Assembly (NCBI GenBank): GCA_964528445.1 | Contig: CAZGSL010000010.1 | Span: 1 to 62,399 of the forward strand | Direction: 5' to 3' | Length of the DNA: 62,399 bases | Origin: JAXHMM01 sp964528445 | GTDB taxonomy: Bacteria; Bacteroidota; Rhodothermia; Balneolales; Balneolaceae | Shown: positions 22,041 through 29,878 of the stretch, one piece after another | Position numbering within the stretch: the stretch's first letter is position 1 | Layout: each line of letters starts with the position of its first letter | Made by a program: the position numbers and the translations under genes | The notes under the pieces: generated by a model | Databases searched by the model: none | What the model was told of the DNA's origin: nothing | What the model saw: the letters and a program-made list of their open reading frames with translations, nothing else

Positions 22041-22988
22041 TCATAAAAGATAGGCTCCGGCGAAGAATAGCAGGTACAACAGGACCAGCAGCCCTCCCGC
22101 CCATCGGGTGATCTTCAGCCGCCACATATACATCGTAACCAGCAGCACCGCTCCCACGCAGAACGGCCAGTAAAAGTAGAGGATCTCGCCGCTTACCGGC
22201 AGGGGTCGAACCAGGGCGATGACGCCGGCGTTGAAGAGGAAAAAGGCCATGACGGATCCCACCACGTTCCCGAAACTGATCTCCGGCCTTCCTTTCAGGG
22301 CGGCCGGCAGTTCGCGCGCGATCTCCTCTATACTCACCAGCAGGGCCAGGAGCGTCATCCCGAAGACGGTCTCCGAAATTCCCAGTCCGGCGATAAGCGT
22401 CTCTGAGGATCGGACCAGCGCCTCGCTGCCCGCTATGATGGCGAGCAGCGAAAGAAGAAGCAGACCCGCGGATGTCCACCGCCCCGGCCGCTCCTCTTTT
22501 TCAAACACCTCTTCCATCTCTCCCCCGCCCTCAATCTGCAGGTTTTTTTGACCCAGCCGAAGGAGGTATGCCACGCTGATCAGGTAAGCCAGCAGAAGGA
22601 GGGCCCCGTCCGGCCGCGAGAGTTCCCCGTCGAGTCCCAGCAGGCCCGGCAGGAGCACAGCGGCCACCGGCACGGCCAGTATCCTGCGCGGCGCCTTGTC
22701 GAATTGCATGGGGGCGACGAGGGCGGTGACGCCGAAGGCCAGCGCGATGGCCACCATGGCCGCGCCCATGATCGATCCCAGGGCAATGCCGCTGACCCCT
22801 TCGAAGGAGGCGACCGCACCGACCATCAGGTTCTCCGGGTCAAACCCAATGAAAATGACGCTGATCACAAAAGTGGAGAGGCCGAAATGAAGCGAAGTGC
22901 CAACCGTCCCCTCCACCAGTTTTTCGGAGAAGTAGATCACCAGGGCGAGTCCGCCGACAAACAGTATGAGGGCTACGGGGATGCTCAT
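22041..22988 (-). CDS. CaCA-family sodium/calcium exchanger-like protein
   Basis: Inner-membrane antiporter of 315 residues with about ten hydrophobic segments. The two inverted alpha-repeats of the calcium:cation antiporter family are present. The first contains GFDPENLMVGAVAS (about residues 49-61) and GIALGSIMGAAM. The second contains SIEEIARELPAAL and FGNVVGSVMAFFLFNAG. The acidic residue of each repeat is expected to bind the transported cation. An acidic cytoplasmic loop near residue 175 separates the halves. Ion specificity cannot be read from sequence. It is convergent with the PAS kinase gene. Confidence 0.85.
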   Translation of the reverse strand: MSIPVALILFVGGLALVIYFSEKLVEGTVGTSLHFGLSTFVISVIFIGFDPENLMVGAVASFEGVSGIALGSIMGAAMVAIALAFGVTALVAPMQFDKAPRRILAVPVAAVLLPGLLGLDGELSRPDGALLLLAYLISVAYLLRLGQKNLQIEGGGEMEEVFEKEERPGRWTSAGLLLLSLLAIIAGSEALVRSSETLIAGLGISETVFGMTLLALLVSIEEIARELPAALKGRPEISFGNVVGSVMAFFLFNAGVIALVRPLPVSGEILYFYWPFCVGAVLLVTMYMWRLKITRWAGGLLVLLYLLFFAGAYLL

Positions 22989-23042
22989 GCACCTAAATTA
23001 GAAAAGCGCTGCCGAAGTGCAACTTCAGGATAACAGCCCTTT

Positions 23043-23198
23043 CTACAGCAGGAACCAGATCAGGAGCAGGGCGATCATGATCCAGGCGGTGACCTGAACG
23101 GCCCTACGCCGCCGGGGAAATTCGTATCCGCAGATGGGGCATACCTCCGCCTCGGCGGCCACTTCCATCGCGCAGCCGGGGCATTTTCTGCTTTCCAT
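23043..23198 (-). CDS. Small zinc-ribbon membrane protein, 51 residues
   Basis: A short reading frame easily missed by automatic callers. The product begins MESRKCPGCAMEV and continues to VCPICGYEF, giving two CxxC pairs that would bind one zinc. A basic stretch RRRRAV follows, then a single C-terminal membrane helix (WIMIALLLIWFLL). The layout suggests a tail-anchored inner-membrane protein with a cytoplasmic zinc ribbon. Similar tiny zinc-ribbon proteins are widespread and of unknown function. It lies in the 235-base gap between the CaCA and methyltransferase genes, on the same strand. The Shine-Dalgarno sequence is weak. The coding call rests on the domain pattern. Confidence 0.65.
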   Translation of the reverse strand: MESRKCPGCAMEVAAEAEVCPICGYEFPRRRRAVQVTAWIMIALLLIWFLL

Positions 23199-23223
23199 GA
23201 TTACAGGTGGCTGATCCCCTCAG

Positions 23224-24270
23224 TTATTTACTGGCTACCAGCAGGGTAAAACCAGGAGATTTTTTCAACGGTTTTACATTTATATCACCAAAACCTGCTT
23301 CATCTAACCATTCTTTCACTTCCTCCACATCATAGGAGCGTCCGTTAACAAACAGAAATAAATTCCACCCAACCAAAGATGCAACAGACTGATTAAAACC
23401 AGAACCTGAGATGTTGTCGAATTGATCCAAAATACCCAGCTTAGCTCCTTCTGTGGTAGAGTCAGCCAGTTTTTGGAAAAGTTCTCGGTTCTGATCGGGA
23501 TTGTTACTGTGGATTATATTTCCCAGAAACGCATAATCGTAGTTTCCGGGAAAATCATCTTCAAAAAAATCTCCTTCCAGTGTATCGATTCGCTCTGCAA
23601 CATCGGATTTCTCCCTGAGTGTTTGGCGGGCGTTTTCTATCCCAATAGGCCAGTCCATTATCGTGCCCTGTAAGCCTGGGTGTTTCCGGCACATTTCAAC
23701 GCAATACAATCCATGGCTTCCACCGACGTCAATCATCCGGGTGGCGTCTTTCGGCAGATCTATTTTTTTAGTTACCTCCTCTACAGACTGCTTGGCCAGC
23801 CAGCGCATGGCTGCTTGGTAGCTTTTCCCGAACTCTCCTTCCTTTACAGGATCCCAGCCAATCACGCCTTCTTCGGGGGTTTCCAGGAGGGCCTCCTCCA
23901 CATTTTGTACCGTTCGTGTTAATTGCTCCCGGAAAAAGGGAAGAATTTCTGATAATTCTTGCAATGGAACAGCTTTACGGGCGTAACTGCTTAGAGTCCA
24001 TCTTTCATCCTCGTTTTTTACATAACCCATGTGTTCCAGGGTTCTCAGGAGAATGCGGAGTGGTCGTTTATTTGCTCCGGTTTTTTCTGATAGTTCCTCA
24101 AGCGTAGCATCCGACTTGTCTAGTATTTTGAATAAATCGATATGCGCTGCTCCTGTTAACGCGGTGATCATAAAGCTTGGAAGTGCAAAGTCTATAAGCG
24201 GTGCCGGTATCTTTCCCCACTTTATAAACAATCGTTCAATGAAGTTAGGTCTAAGTGGCATAACTATCAC
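23224..24270 (-). CDS. SAM-dependent O-methyltransferase-like protein, probably acquired
   Basis: Methyltransferase of 348 residues in the plant-type O-methyltransferase/hydroxyneurosporene methyltransferase group. An N-terminal winged-helix dimerisation domain (about residues 20-110, ATLEELSEKTGANKRPL) precedes a Rossmann domain. That domain has MIDVGGSHG (about residue 188) and the LGNIIHSNNPDQN loop typical of the family. The usual catalytic His of plant enzymes is not assured. The coding DNA is clearly AT-richer than its neighbours, and codon choice differs, for example many AAA and TTT codons. It lies just beyond the 3' end of tRNA-Leu, a frequent integration site. The substrate is unknown. 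Confidence 0.85.
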   Translation of the reverse strand: MIVMPLRPNFIERLFIKWGKIPAPLIDFALPSFMITALTGAAHIDLFKILDKSDATLEELSEKTGANKRPLRILLRTLEHMGYVKNEDERWTLSSYARKAVPLQELSEILPFFREQLTRTVQNVEEALLETPEEGVIGWDPVKEGEFGKSYQAAMRWLAKQSVEEVTKKIDLPKDATRMIDVGGSHGLYCVEMCRKHPGLQGTIMDWPIGIENARQTLREKSDVAERIDTLEGDFFEDDFPGNYDYAFLGNIIHSNNPDQNRELFQKLADSTTEGAKLGILDQFDNISGSGFNQSVASLVGWNLFLFVNGRSYDVEEVKEWLDEAGFGDINVKPLKKSPGFTLLVASK

Positions 24271-24465
24271 CCCGAAAGCTCAATCCTCATTTTTTTTGAG
24301 TATGGAGATAATTATAAAGTAATTCAAATATAGGCGCGCTGTTATAATGTGGCTTGCAGGAGGTCCCGGCCCCTCCAGACGAGTTGAAATTGATGGGAAA
24401 GAGAGACGGGGAAAAACATCTGAAAATCGATCTTTTGGGGTACTTTGTTCTACATAGGTTCTGAA

Positions 24466-24527
24466 AACGGAAAGCCGTAAAACGTTAGAGCGTAGCGCCC
24501 CAACGTTTTACGGCTATTTATTCCGTT
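24466..24527 (-). terminator. Long inverted repeat, probable terminator of tRNA-Leu
   Basis: Perfect 14-base arms (24473-24486 and 24502-24515, AGCCGTAAAACGTT) surround a 15-base loop. Outer arms AACGGAA (24466-24472) and TTCCGTT (24521-24527) extend it across a five-base bulge. On the minus strand it follows the tRNA-Leu 3' end by about 20 bases and is followed by a T-rich but not uniform tract. Confidence 0.6.
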
Positions 24528-24534
24528 TATTATG

Positions 24535-24620
24535 TGCCCTGGACTGGAGTCGAACCAGCACTCCCATAAAAGGGAACTGCCCCCTCAAGACAGCGCGTCT
24601 ACCAATTCCGCCACCAGGGC
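24535..24620 (-). tRNA. tRNA-Leu(GAG)
   Basis: An 86-base class II tRNA. The acceptor stem GCCCTGG pairs with CCAGGGC, the anticodon loop is TTGAGGG within a CTGTC/GGCAG stem, a long variable arm is present, and the T loop is GGTTCGACTCC. The discriminator is A and CCA is not encoded. It reads CUC codons. It borders the AT-rich methyltransferase region at its 3' side. Confidence 0.95.
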
Positions 24621-24665
24621 ATGTTTGCCGATTTTTTCAGAGCAGCAAATATAGGGAATTTCCCC

Positions 24666-25208
24666 CTACTCCTCGAGCTGCTTATTCACATATTCGTTTT
24701 CAGGATCCATTTTGTTGGCCTGCTCGTAGTAGGTGCGGGCTTTCTCCTCCTGTCCCGCACGCTGCATCAGATCCCCCATAAGGATCCAGTTTTCCACATC
24801 TTTGGGATTGTTTCGGATACGGTCCAGCAGGTACGAAACGGCCTCGTTGGCCTGGTCATTCATAATCTTGTACAAAACGAGGTTCCGGTGGGCGGCCGGG
24901 GAGTCGTCCAGGTCGATAGCCCGCTCGAAATCCTCTCTGGCCTTCTCCAGGTCCTCTATTTGCATGCTGGCGAAGCCGCGCAGATTGTAGAGCCCGCTTT
25001 TTTCCGGATCGTACTTGATCGCATCGTCGAGGGCTTCCACGCTTTTCTCCCACTGGTTCAGTTTCTGCATGACCATTGCCTCCAGGTGGTAGCCGTCCGC
25101 CGACTCGGGTTCCATTCTCTGCAGCTGGCGGGATACATCCAGGGCCATGTCGTAATCGCCCTCACGCAGCAGGGCGAGGCCCTCTTCCAATTGTTCTTCA
25201 AAATTCAT
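24666..25208 (-). CDS. TPR-repeat protein
   Basis: Soluble protein of 180 residues made almost entirely of tetratricopeptide repeats. About five helical hairpins are recognisable from recurring Trp/Leu-Gly-Tyr-Ala-Pro positions, for example GLALLREGDYDMALDVSRQL and NLRGFASMQIEDLEKAREDF. It has no signal peptide or membrane helix. Such proteins are scaffolds for protein contacts. It begins a minus-strand series downstream of the dnaA-fol cluster, separated from the DUF4834-like gene by about 125 bases. A specific role cannot be inferred. Confidence 0.85.
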   Translation of the reverse strand: MNFEEQLEEGLALLREGDYDMALDVSRQLQRMEPESADGYHLEAMVMQKLNQWEKSVEALDDAIKYDPEKSGLYNLRGFASMQIEDLEKAREDFERAIDLDDSPAAHRNLVLYKIMNDQANEAVSYLLDRIRNNPKDVENWILMGDLMQRAGQEEKARTYYEQANKMDPENEYVNKQLEE

Positions 25209-25333
25209 ATAAGGATGTCTTGAGAATTATTAAAAATGAATGATAATCGTGATATCGCTTCCGGGCGCAACAGAACAACATGCCGGGCAAGCGCTTCATT
25301 CCGCCTCCTCCGTATCTTCCGGGAGATCGCCTC

Positions 25334-25609
25334 TCATTGATTCGAACTCTCAGAGGCCTCTTCGGAGTCGTCGGTTAGCTCCTCGTACTCCGCCTCCTCA
25401 ATCTCCTCGAACCCGTCTCGCCGCATTTTTCCGGACTGGCCGCCAGGACGGTTTCCCCCGCTTTTCTGATTCGTCTGCCGGTTGATGTTCTTAAAGGTGC
25501 GAAAAATGATGCGGGCGTTTTTCCGGGTTGACGGGGGCAGGAAGATTCTGCTGATCACCTTGATCAGCAGGTAGATAACGGCGACAACAAGTATGGTCTT
25601 CAGCAACAT
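25334..25609 (-). CDS. Short single-span membrane protein, DUF4834-like
   Basis: Protein of 91 residues. An N-terminal membrane helix (about residues 1-22, MLLKTILVVAVIYLLIKVI) is followed by a basic segment with RIFLPPSTRKNARIIFRTF. The tail is strongly acidic and carries a tyrosine (EEIEEAEYEEL). This pattern resembles the DUF4834 proteins of Bacteroidota, which are also short, membrane-anchored and end in an acidic tail. Its stop-to-start spacing to the deoxynucleoside kinase is one base, so it is the distal gene of the dnaA-folB-folK-kinase series. The function is unknown, and the family match is by resemblance only. Confidence 0.6.
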   Translation of the reverse strand: MLLKTILVVAVIYLLIKVISRIFLPPSTRKNARIIFRTFKNINRQTNQKSGGNRPGGQSGKMRRDGFEEIEEAEYEELTDDSEEASESSNQ

Positions 25610-25610
25610 G

Positions 25611-26255
25611 TCAGTCGGGAATGATGGAAATGTGCGTATTGCCCCGGATGGGTTCCCTGAAAATCTGCTCCTCTATGTAATCTAAGTGTTTTTCGTCGCT
25701 AACGAAATCGATTTCGGAGGTATTAATGATTATGAGCGGCGATTTATTGTAATGGTAGAAAAAGTGATTGTAGGCCTCCGAGAGATCTTCCAGGTAGGAC
25801 CGGGTGATATGACGCTCATAATCCCGGTCGCGTTCGCGTATGTTTTTCATCAGGCGGTCAACCGTCGACTGCAGGTAGATAACCAGGTCCGGTTTCGCCG
25901 AAATGCCTGTCATGATATTGAATATCGAGTCGTACAGCGCCAGTTCGTCCTCATCCAGGTTCAGGCGCGCGAAAATACGGTCTTTCTCGAAGATGTAGTC
26001 GGATACGGTCATCTGGTGAAACAGGTCCTGGTCCAGCATCTCCTGCTGCTGCTTGAAACGGCTGGCCAGGAACGCCATCTGGGTGGGGAAAGCGTATCGT
26101 TCGCGATCCTGGTAGAATTTGGGAAGGAACGGGTTCTCCTCGAATTGTTCCAGTACCAGACGGGCATCGTGCCGCTCAGTCAGCAATTTTGCAAGCGACG
26201 TTTTCCCAACCCCGATCACCCCTTCAATGGCGATAAAATCGAATTTATTTTCCAT
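25611..26255 (-). CDS. Deoxynucleoside kinase
   Basis: Phosphorylates deoxynucleosides in the salvage pathway. The 214-residue protein has the P-loop GVIGVGKTSL near residue 10. Other family marks are FLASRFKQQQEM in the substrate-binding helix, DYIFEKDRIFA, PDLVIYLQ before the lid, and the Arg-rich lid RERDRDYERHI. Close relatives phosphorylate deoxyadenosine or deoxyguanosine; which base is preferred here is not clear. It lies one base downstream of folK on the same strand, an association common in this bacterial group that suggests co-expression of nucleotide and folate supply. Confidence 0.9.
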   Translation of the reverse strand: MENKFDFIAIEGVIGVGKTSLAKLLTERHDARLVLEQFEENPFLPKFYQDRERYAFPTQMAFLASRFKQQQEMLDQDLFHQMTVSDYIFEKDRIFARLNLDEDELALYDSIFNIMTGISAKPDLVIYLQSTVDRLMKNIRERDRDYERHITRSYLEDLSEAYNHFFYHYNKSPLIIINTSEIDFVSDEKHLDYIEEQIFREPIRGNTHISIIPD

Positions 26256-26256
26256 T

Positions 26257-26745
26257 CTACCAGCTAAGGTTCAGTTTTCTTACGGAGAGGGGGGGCGCTT
26301 TTTTGAGCAGCTCCTCAACAGGGGTACCGGTCTCCGGATCCTCCCACTCCGGCCGGAGCTCCCGCAGGGGTTCGAGGACGAACCGGCGGGACCGGTATTC
26401 GGCATGCGGAATAATAAGGTTATCGCGTTGAATGACCAAGTTGCCGTAGGAGATAATATCCAGGTCAATGGTACGGGCGCTCCACCTGGGCTGGTCATGA
26501 GAGCGTCCGTGTTCCCTTTCGAACTCTTTGAATCTGCCGATCAGCGGTTTCGGTTCCAGCCTGCTGTCCATCTCCACGGCGGCATTCAGGAAATAGCGGG
26601 AAGAGGGTCCCACGGGCTCGGTCATCCAGAGGGAGGAGGCCTTCAGCGGCTTTTCCGACAGCGAGGAGAGAAATTTCCTCGCCTCGCTCATGTGCCGGCG
26701 GCGGTCCCCCACGTTTGAACCCAGGGCGACGATTACCGTTTCCAT
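26257..26745 (-). CDS. folK: 6-hydroxymethyl-7,8-dihydropterin pyrophosphokinase
   Basis: Transfers pyrophosphate from ATP to 6-hydroxymethyl-dihydropterin, the step before dihydropteroate synthase in folate synthesis. The 162 residues match the family. The start has ALGSNVGDRRRHM and the signature RTIDLDIISYG is complete. The final IIPHAEYRSRRFVLEPL segment is typical. The 5' end overlaps folB by 13 bases, so translation is probably coupled. FolB makes its substrate, so the adjacency is functionally sensible. It is well separated in function from dnaA, although in the same run. Confidence 0.95.
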   Translation of the reverse strand: METVIVALGSNVGDRRRHMSEARKFLSSLSEKPLKASSLWMTEPVGPSSRYFLNAAVEMDSRLEPKPLIGRFKEFEREHGRSHDQPRWSARTIDLDIISYGNLVIQRDNLIIPHAEYRSRRFVLEPLRELRPEWEDPETGTPVEELLKKAPPLSVRKLNLSW

Positions 26746-27092
26746 GTCATCTCGATTTCTGCGTACTCGACGGGCGAGAGAAGCGGGGGATTCAGTTTTC
26801 GAACCGCCACGTCGAGGCTATCCACGTTTGGAAAATCGTTATAGAGTCGGTTGCCTATGGAACGGGCGAGGGTTTCGATCAGCCTGACCGGCTCGCCGCC
26901 CATCACGGAGCGGACGATTTTCTCCGCCTTCTGGTAGTCGACTGCCTGGGAAAGGTCGTCGGATTCCGCCGCGCTCTGGAAATTGCCCCGGAAAACAAGG
27001 TCCACTTCAAAGATATTGCCGGATTCCCGCTCCTCCTTATAATAGCCGTGGGAGGCCTCGATACGGAGTCCTTTCAGGGTGAGGGTGTCCAT
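26733..27092 (-). CDS. folB: Dihydroneopterin aldolase
   Basis: Cleaves dihydroneopterin to 6-hydroxymethyl-dihydropterin and glycolaldehyde in folate synthesis. The 119-residue size is normal. The active-site Glu region appears in HGYYKEERESGNIFEVD, the central DLSQAVDYQ segment is present, and VRLIETLARSI carries the second conserved Glu. It starts four bases after the dnaA stop and overlaps folK, giving a dnaA-folB-folK-kinase order. It is likely to be transcribed with dnaA because there is no room for a separate promoter. Confidence 0.95.
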   Translation of the reverse strand: MDTLTLKGLRIEASHGYYKEERESGNIFEVDLVFRGNFQSAAESDDLSQAVDYQKAEKIVRSVMGGEPVRLIETLARSIGNRLYNDFPNVDSLDVAVRKLNPPLLSPVEYAEIEMTWKR

Positions 27093-27096
27093 CCGC

Positions 27097-28545
27097 TCAG
27101 AGGCTGGCTACTTCAATTTTTTGCTTCAGTTCCTCGACGATGCGCTCATGTTTGGGGCTGGTCTGCATGCGCTCCTCCACAGTGGATATGGCATGGATGA
27201 CGGTAGAGTGATCCCGTCCCCCGAAGTGAAGCCCGATGGTCTTGAGGCTGGAATCCGTGAACTGCTTGGCCAGGTACATGGCGATCTGCCGTGCCTCCAC
27301 GATCTCCTGCTTACGCGTTTTCTCCCTCACCTTGTTGGTGTCGATCCCAAAATACTCGCAGACGTAGTTTTGAATGGCCTCAATGGAGATCTGGGTATTG
27401 GACTCCTTGATCATATCCTTGAGCACCTGCTTGGCCATGGAGAGGTTCAGCTCGTCCACGTGCTGCAGCGAGGAGTGTGCCAGGAGCTTGATAATGGCGC
27501 CTTCCAGATCACGAACGTTGGATTTGAAATTGTGGGCGATGAACTCCAGGACGTTGTGGGAGAGGTCGATTCCGTTGTCGACCGCCTTGCGCTCCAGGAT
27601 GGCGTACCGGGTTTCGTACTCCGGAACCTGCAGATCCGCGCTCAGCCCCCACCCGAAACGGGAGATCAGGCGCTCCTCGATATCGGGTATCTCCCGCGGG
27701 GCGCGGTCGCTGCTCAGAATAATCTGCTTGCCGTCCTGGTGGAGGGCGTTGAAAATGTGAAAGAATTCTTCCTGGGTTTTCTCCTTCCCGCTGAAGAACT
27801 GGATGTCGTCCACGATCAGCACGTCGATCTGGCGGTAGAACATCGTGAATTCGCTGGCCCGGTTGTTCCGAATGGCCTGGACGAACTCGTTGGTGAAACT
27901 CTCCGATGAGATGTAAAGTACCGCGATCTCCTCCCCGTGCTCCTGTTTTATCTTGTTGCCAATGCTCTGAATCAGGTGGGTTTTTCCCAGACCGGTTCCC
28001 CCATAAATAAAGAAGGGGTTGAAGGAGTTGCTGCCGGGATTTTCGGCAATCGCCATGGCGGCCGATCGTGCCAGCCGGTTGCAGTCACCCTCGATATAGC
28101 GGTCAAAAACGTAACTGGTGTTGAGGTTGGAGTCGATCTTGGTTTTTCGGATGCCGGGTATGACAAAGGGATTCTCAATTTTGCCCGGACTGTATTCGGA
28201 GTACCCGTTGATCTCCTGCTCATTCCTGTTGGGTGGCATGGGGCGTTGGGGGAGACGTACGGAGCGGTTGTCGCTCTGGTTGTCGGACTTCTCCATGACG
28301 ATGGAGTACTCAAGCTTTCCCTCTTCACCCAGCACTTTCGAAAGGGTGGATCGCAGCATTCCGTAGTAGTGCTCCTCGAGCCATTCGTACCAGAACTGGC
28401 TGGGAACCTGGATGGTAAGCGTGTTCTCGTCCAGCTTGACCGGCTCGATGGGCTCGAACCAGGATTTGAACTTCTGGTAGCTTATATTGTCCTGTATAAT
28501 TTCAAGACACTGCTCCCATGCAGAGTCCGCTGAAGTCGTACTCAA
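27097..28545 (-). CDS. dnaA: Chromosomal replication initiator protein DnaA
   Basis: AAA+ ATPase that binds DnaA boxes and opens the origin. The 482 residues show all four domains. Domain I starts AWEQCLEIIQDNISYQKFKSW. Domain II is a variable linker (about 88-140). Domain III has Walker A GGTGLGKTH (residues 182-190) and Walker B VLIVDDIQFF. Domain IV has the DNA-binding signature GGRDHSTVIHA near residue 450. It starts an apparent dnaA-folB-folK-kinase transcription unit. The 427 bases upstream hold several DnaA boxes, which suggests both origin function and autoregulation. Confidence 0.98.
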   Translation of the reverse strand: MSTTSADSAWEQCLEIIQDNISYQKFKSWFEPIEPVKLDENTLTIQVPSQFWYEWLEEHYYGMLRSTLSKVLGEEGKLEYSIVMEKSDNQSDNRSVRLPQRPMPPNRNEQEINGYSEYSPGKIENPFVIPGIRKTKIDSNLNTSYVFDRYIEGDCNRLARSAAMAIAENPGSNSFNPFFIYGGTGLGKTHLIQSIGNKIKQEHGEEIAVLYISSESFTNEFVQAIRNNRASEFTMFYRQIDVLIVDDIQFFSGKEKTQEEFFHIFNALHQDGKQIILSSDRAPREIPDIEERLISRFGWGLSADLQVPEYETRYAILERKAVDNGIDLSHNVLEFIAHNFKSNVRDLEGAIIKLLAHSSLQHVDELNLSMAKQVLKDMIKESNTQISIEAIQNYVCEYFGIDTNKVREKTRKQEIVEARQIAMYLAKQFTDSSLKTIGLHFGGRDHSTVIHAISTVEERMQTSPKHERIVEELKQKIEVASL

Positions 28546-28972
28546 ATCCCAATACCTCCTCGAACGTTAAATAATTTACATAAGATGGGAAACCACAGTT
28601 ATCCACACATTATTTGCGGTATCCCTGGTGCGGCTGAAATGAAGATGATAATTTCCGAGGCTGATGTCAAAAAAATTATGGGCGGTTATCCAAAAGTTAT
28701 CCACAATTTCCTAAACAGTGTAAGTATATGGCAGGCAGTGACTTGTCATATTTTAAGTATTTCTATCAAATTGGACTTGACATGGCCTAAGGGCTCGCTA
28801 ACAATGATTTGACCAATTCCCGGCAGGAGGGCAAGCCTTACAAAAAAGTTTTTAACAAGTTTTCCACACACAAATGTGGATGCGGAATTCGCCCGGTGCC
28901 GGCTGCAAATTCAAGGGCCGGCGCTGGCCGGACTTCCCGTAAATCAGAGGAGGTATTTTCCGGAATTGAGGT
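28546..28972. other. Candidate chromosome origin (oriC) with DnaA boxes
   Basis: Gene-free 427-base stretch between prmC and dnaA. Consensus DnaA boxes TTATCCACA lie at 28599-28607 and 28697-28705. Near matches are TTATCCAAA (28686-28694), TTTTCCACA (28860-28868) and, on the other strand, TGTGGATGC (28875-28883). AT-rich runs that could unwind occur at 28566-28583 and 28840-28862. The density of boxes beside dnaA, with recF, smc and a DciA-like gene nearby, supports an origin. Short open frames across it overlap the boxes and are not convincing genes. Confidence 0.7.
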
Positions 28973-29836
28973 TCACGATACGAGCCGGCCGCGAATAAAA
29001 CGGGACTTCTTTTGATAGTCCTTGAGCAGTTCGGTTTCCCATGTTTCTCCGGGGAAAAGTTCCATAATCTGCTCAGGATGTTTTTCGTGAATTTCCAGGT
29101 AGAGGCGACCTTCCCCGGCCAGCAGTTCGGTGGAGCAATTCCTTATCGTCCGGTACATGCCGGGAAGGTCATTGCAAAACAGGGCCTCCTCCGGTTCGTA
29201 TTCTCGAACCTGCCTGGCCAGGTGCTCTTTCTCCTCCGGCAGAACGTATGGTGGGTTGGAGACGATCACGTCATAAGGTCCGCCGAGAGCCAGGTTCTCC
29301 CAGTCGAACAGGTCGCCCTCTACAAACCGAACCTCCGCCTCGTTCTCCCCGGCGTTGTCGCGGGCAATCTCCAGGGCCGGTTCGGAATGCTCCAGGGCCG
29401 TTACCTTCCAGGAGGGCCGTTCCATTTTCAGCGCAATTGGGATACAGCCTGAACCGGTGCCGATATCCAATACTGTCAGGTTCTCTTCTTCCTCGCGCTG
29501 CAGGATGATCTCCACCAGCTGCTCGGTTTCAATACGGGGTATGAGAACGTCGGGCGTGACAGAGATCCGGGCGTTCATGAAATCGGTGTAGCCGGTGATG
29601 TGCTGCAGTGGTTCATGGGAAGCCCGGCGTTTTATGAGGGGCCGCAGCCGGTCGAGTTCGTCGGGCGAGAGCGGCCGGTCGTATTGCAGGTAGAGGTCCA
29701 GCCGCTTGACATCAAGCACCTCGGACAGCAGCAGCTCCATGCTGTGGCGGGGATCGGGGATCTCGCGTTCTTTAAAATAATCGGTTCCCCATTCTAGCAT
29801 GGAGAGCACATTCCAATCCCTCTTCTCTTTATCCAT
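28973..29836 (-). CDS. prmC: Release-factor glutamine methyltransferase
   Basis: Methylates the glutamine of the GGQ motif in peptide chain release factors, improving termination. The 287 residues include a helical N-terminal domain and a Rossmann domain with VLDIGTGSGCIPIAL. The NPPY catalytic motif is present as SNPPYVLPEEKEHL, about residue 193. The TPDVLIPRIETE linker is typical of PrmC and separates it from other NPPY enzymes. It lies on the far side of the oriC candidate from dnaA. The next upstream gene is a short conserved-looking unknown 40 bases away. Confidence 0.94.
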   Translation of the reverse strand: MDKEKRDWNVLSMLEWGTDYFKEREIPDPRHSMELLLSEVLDVKRLDLYLQYDRPLSPDELDRLRPLIKRRASHEPLQHITGYTDFMNARISVTPDVLIPRIETEQLVEIILQREEEENLTVLDIGTGSGCIPIALKMERPSWKVTALEHSEPALEIARDNAGENEAEVRFVEGDLFDWENLALGGPYDVIVSNPPYVLPEEKEHLARQVREYEPEEALFCNDLPGMYRTIRNCSTELLAGEGRLYLEIHEKHPEQIMELFPGETWETELLKDYQKKSRFIRGRLVS

Positions 29837-29878
29837 GATCGGTGCGCTGAAGGAGGATGGGCGGGTGGGTTTCGGTTA

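Noticed and set aside
28585..29015. Two short plus-strand frames between prmC and dnaA
   Set aside because: They run through the DnaA boxes, have no recognisable motif and no ribosome site. The region is better explained as an origin.
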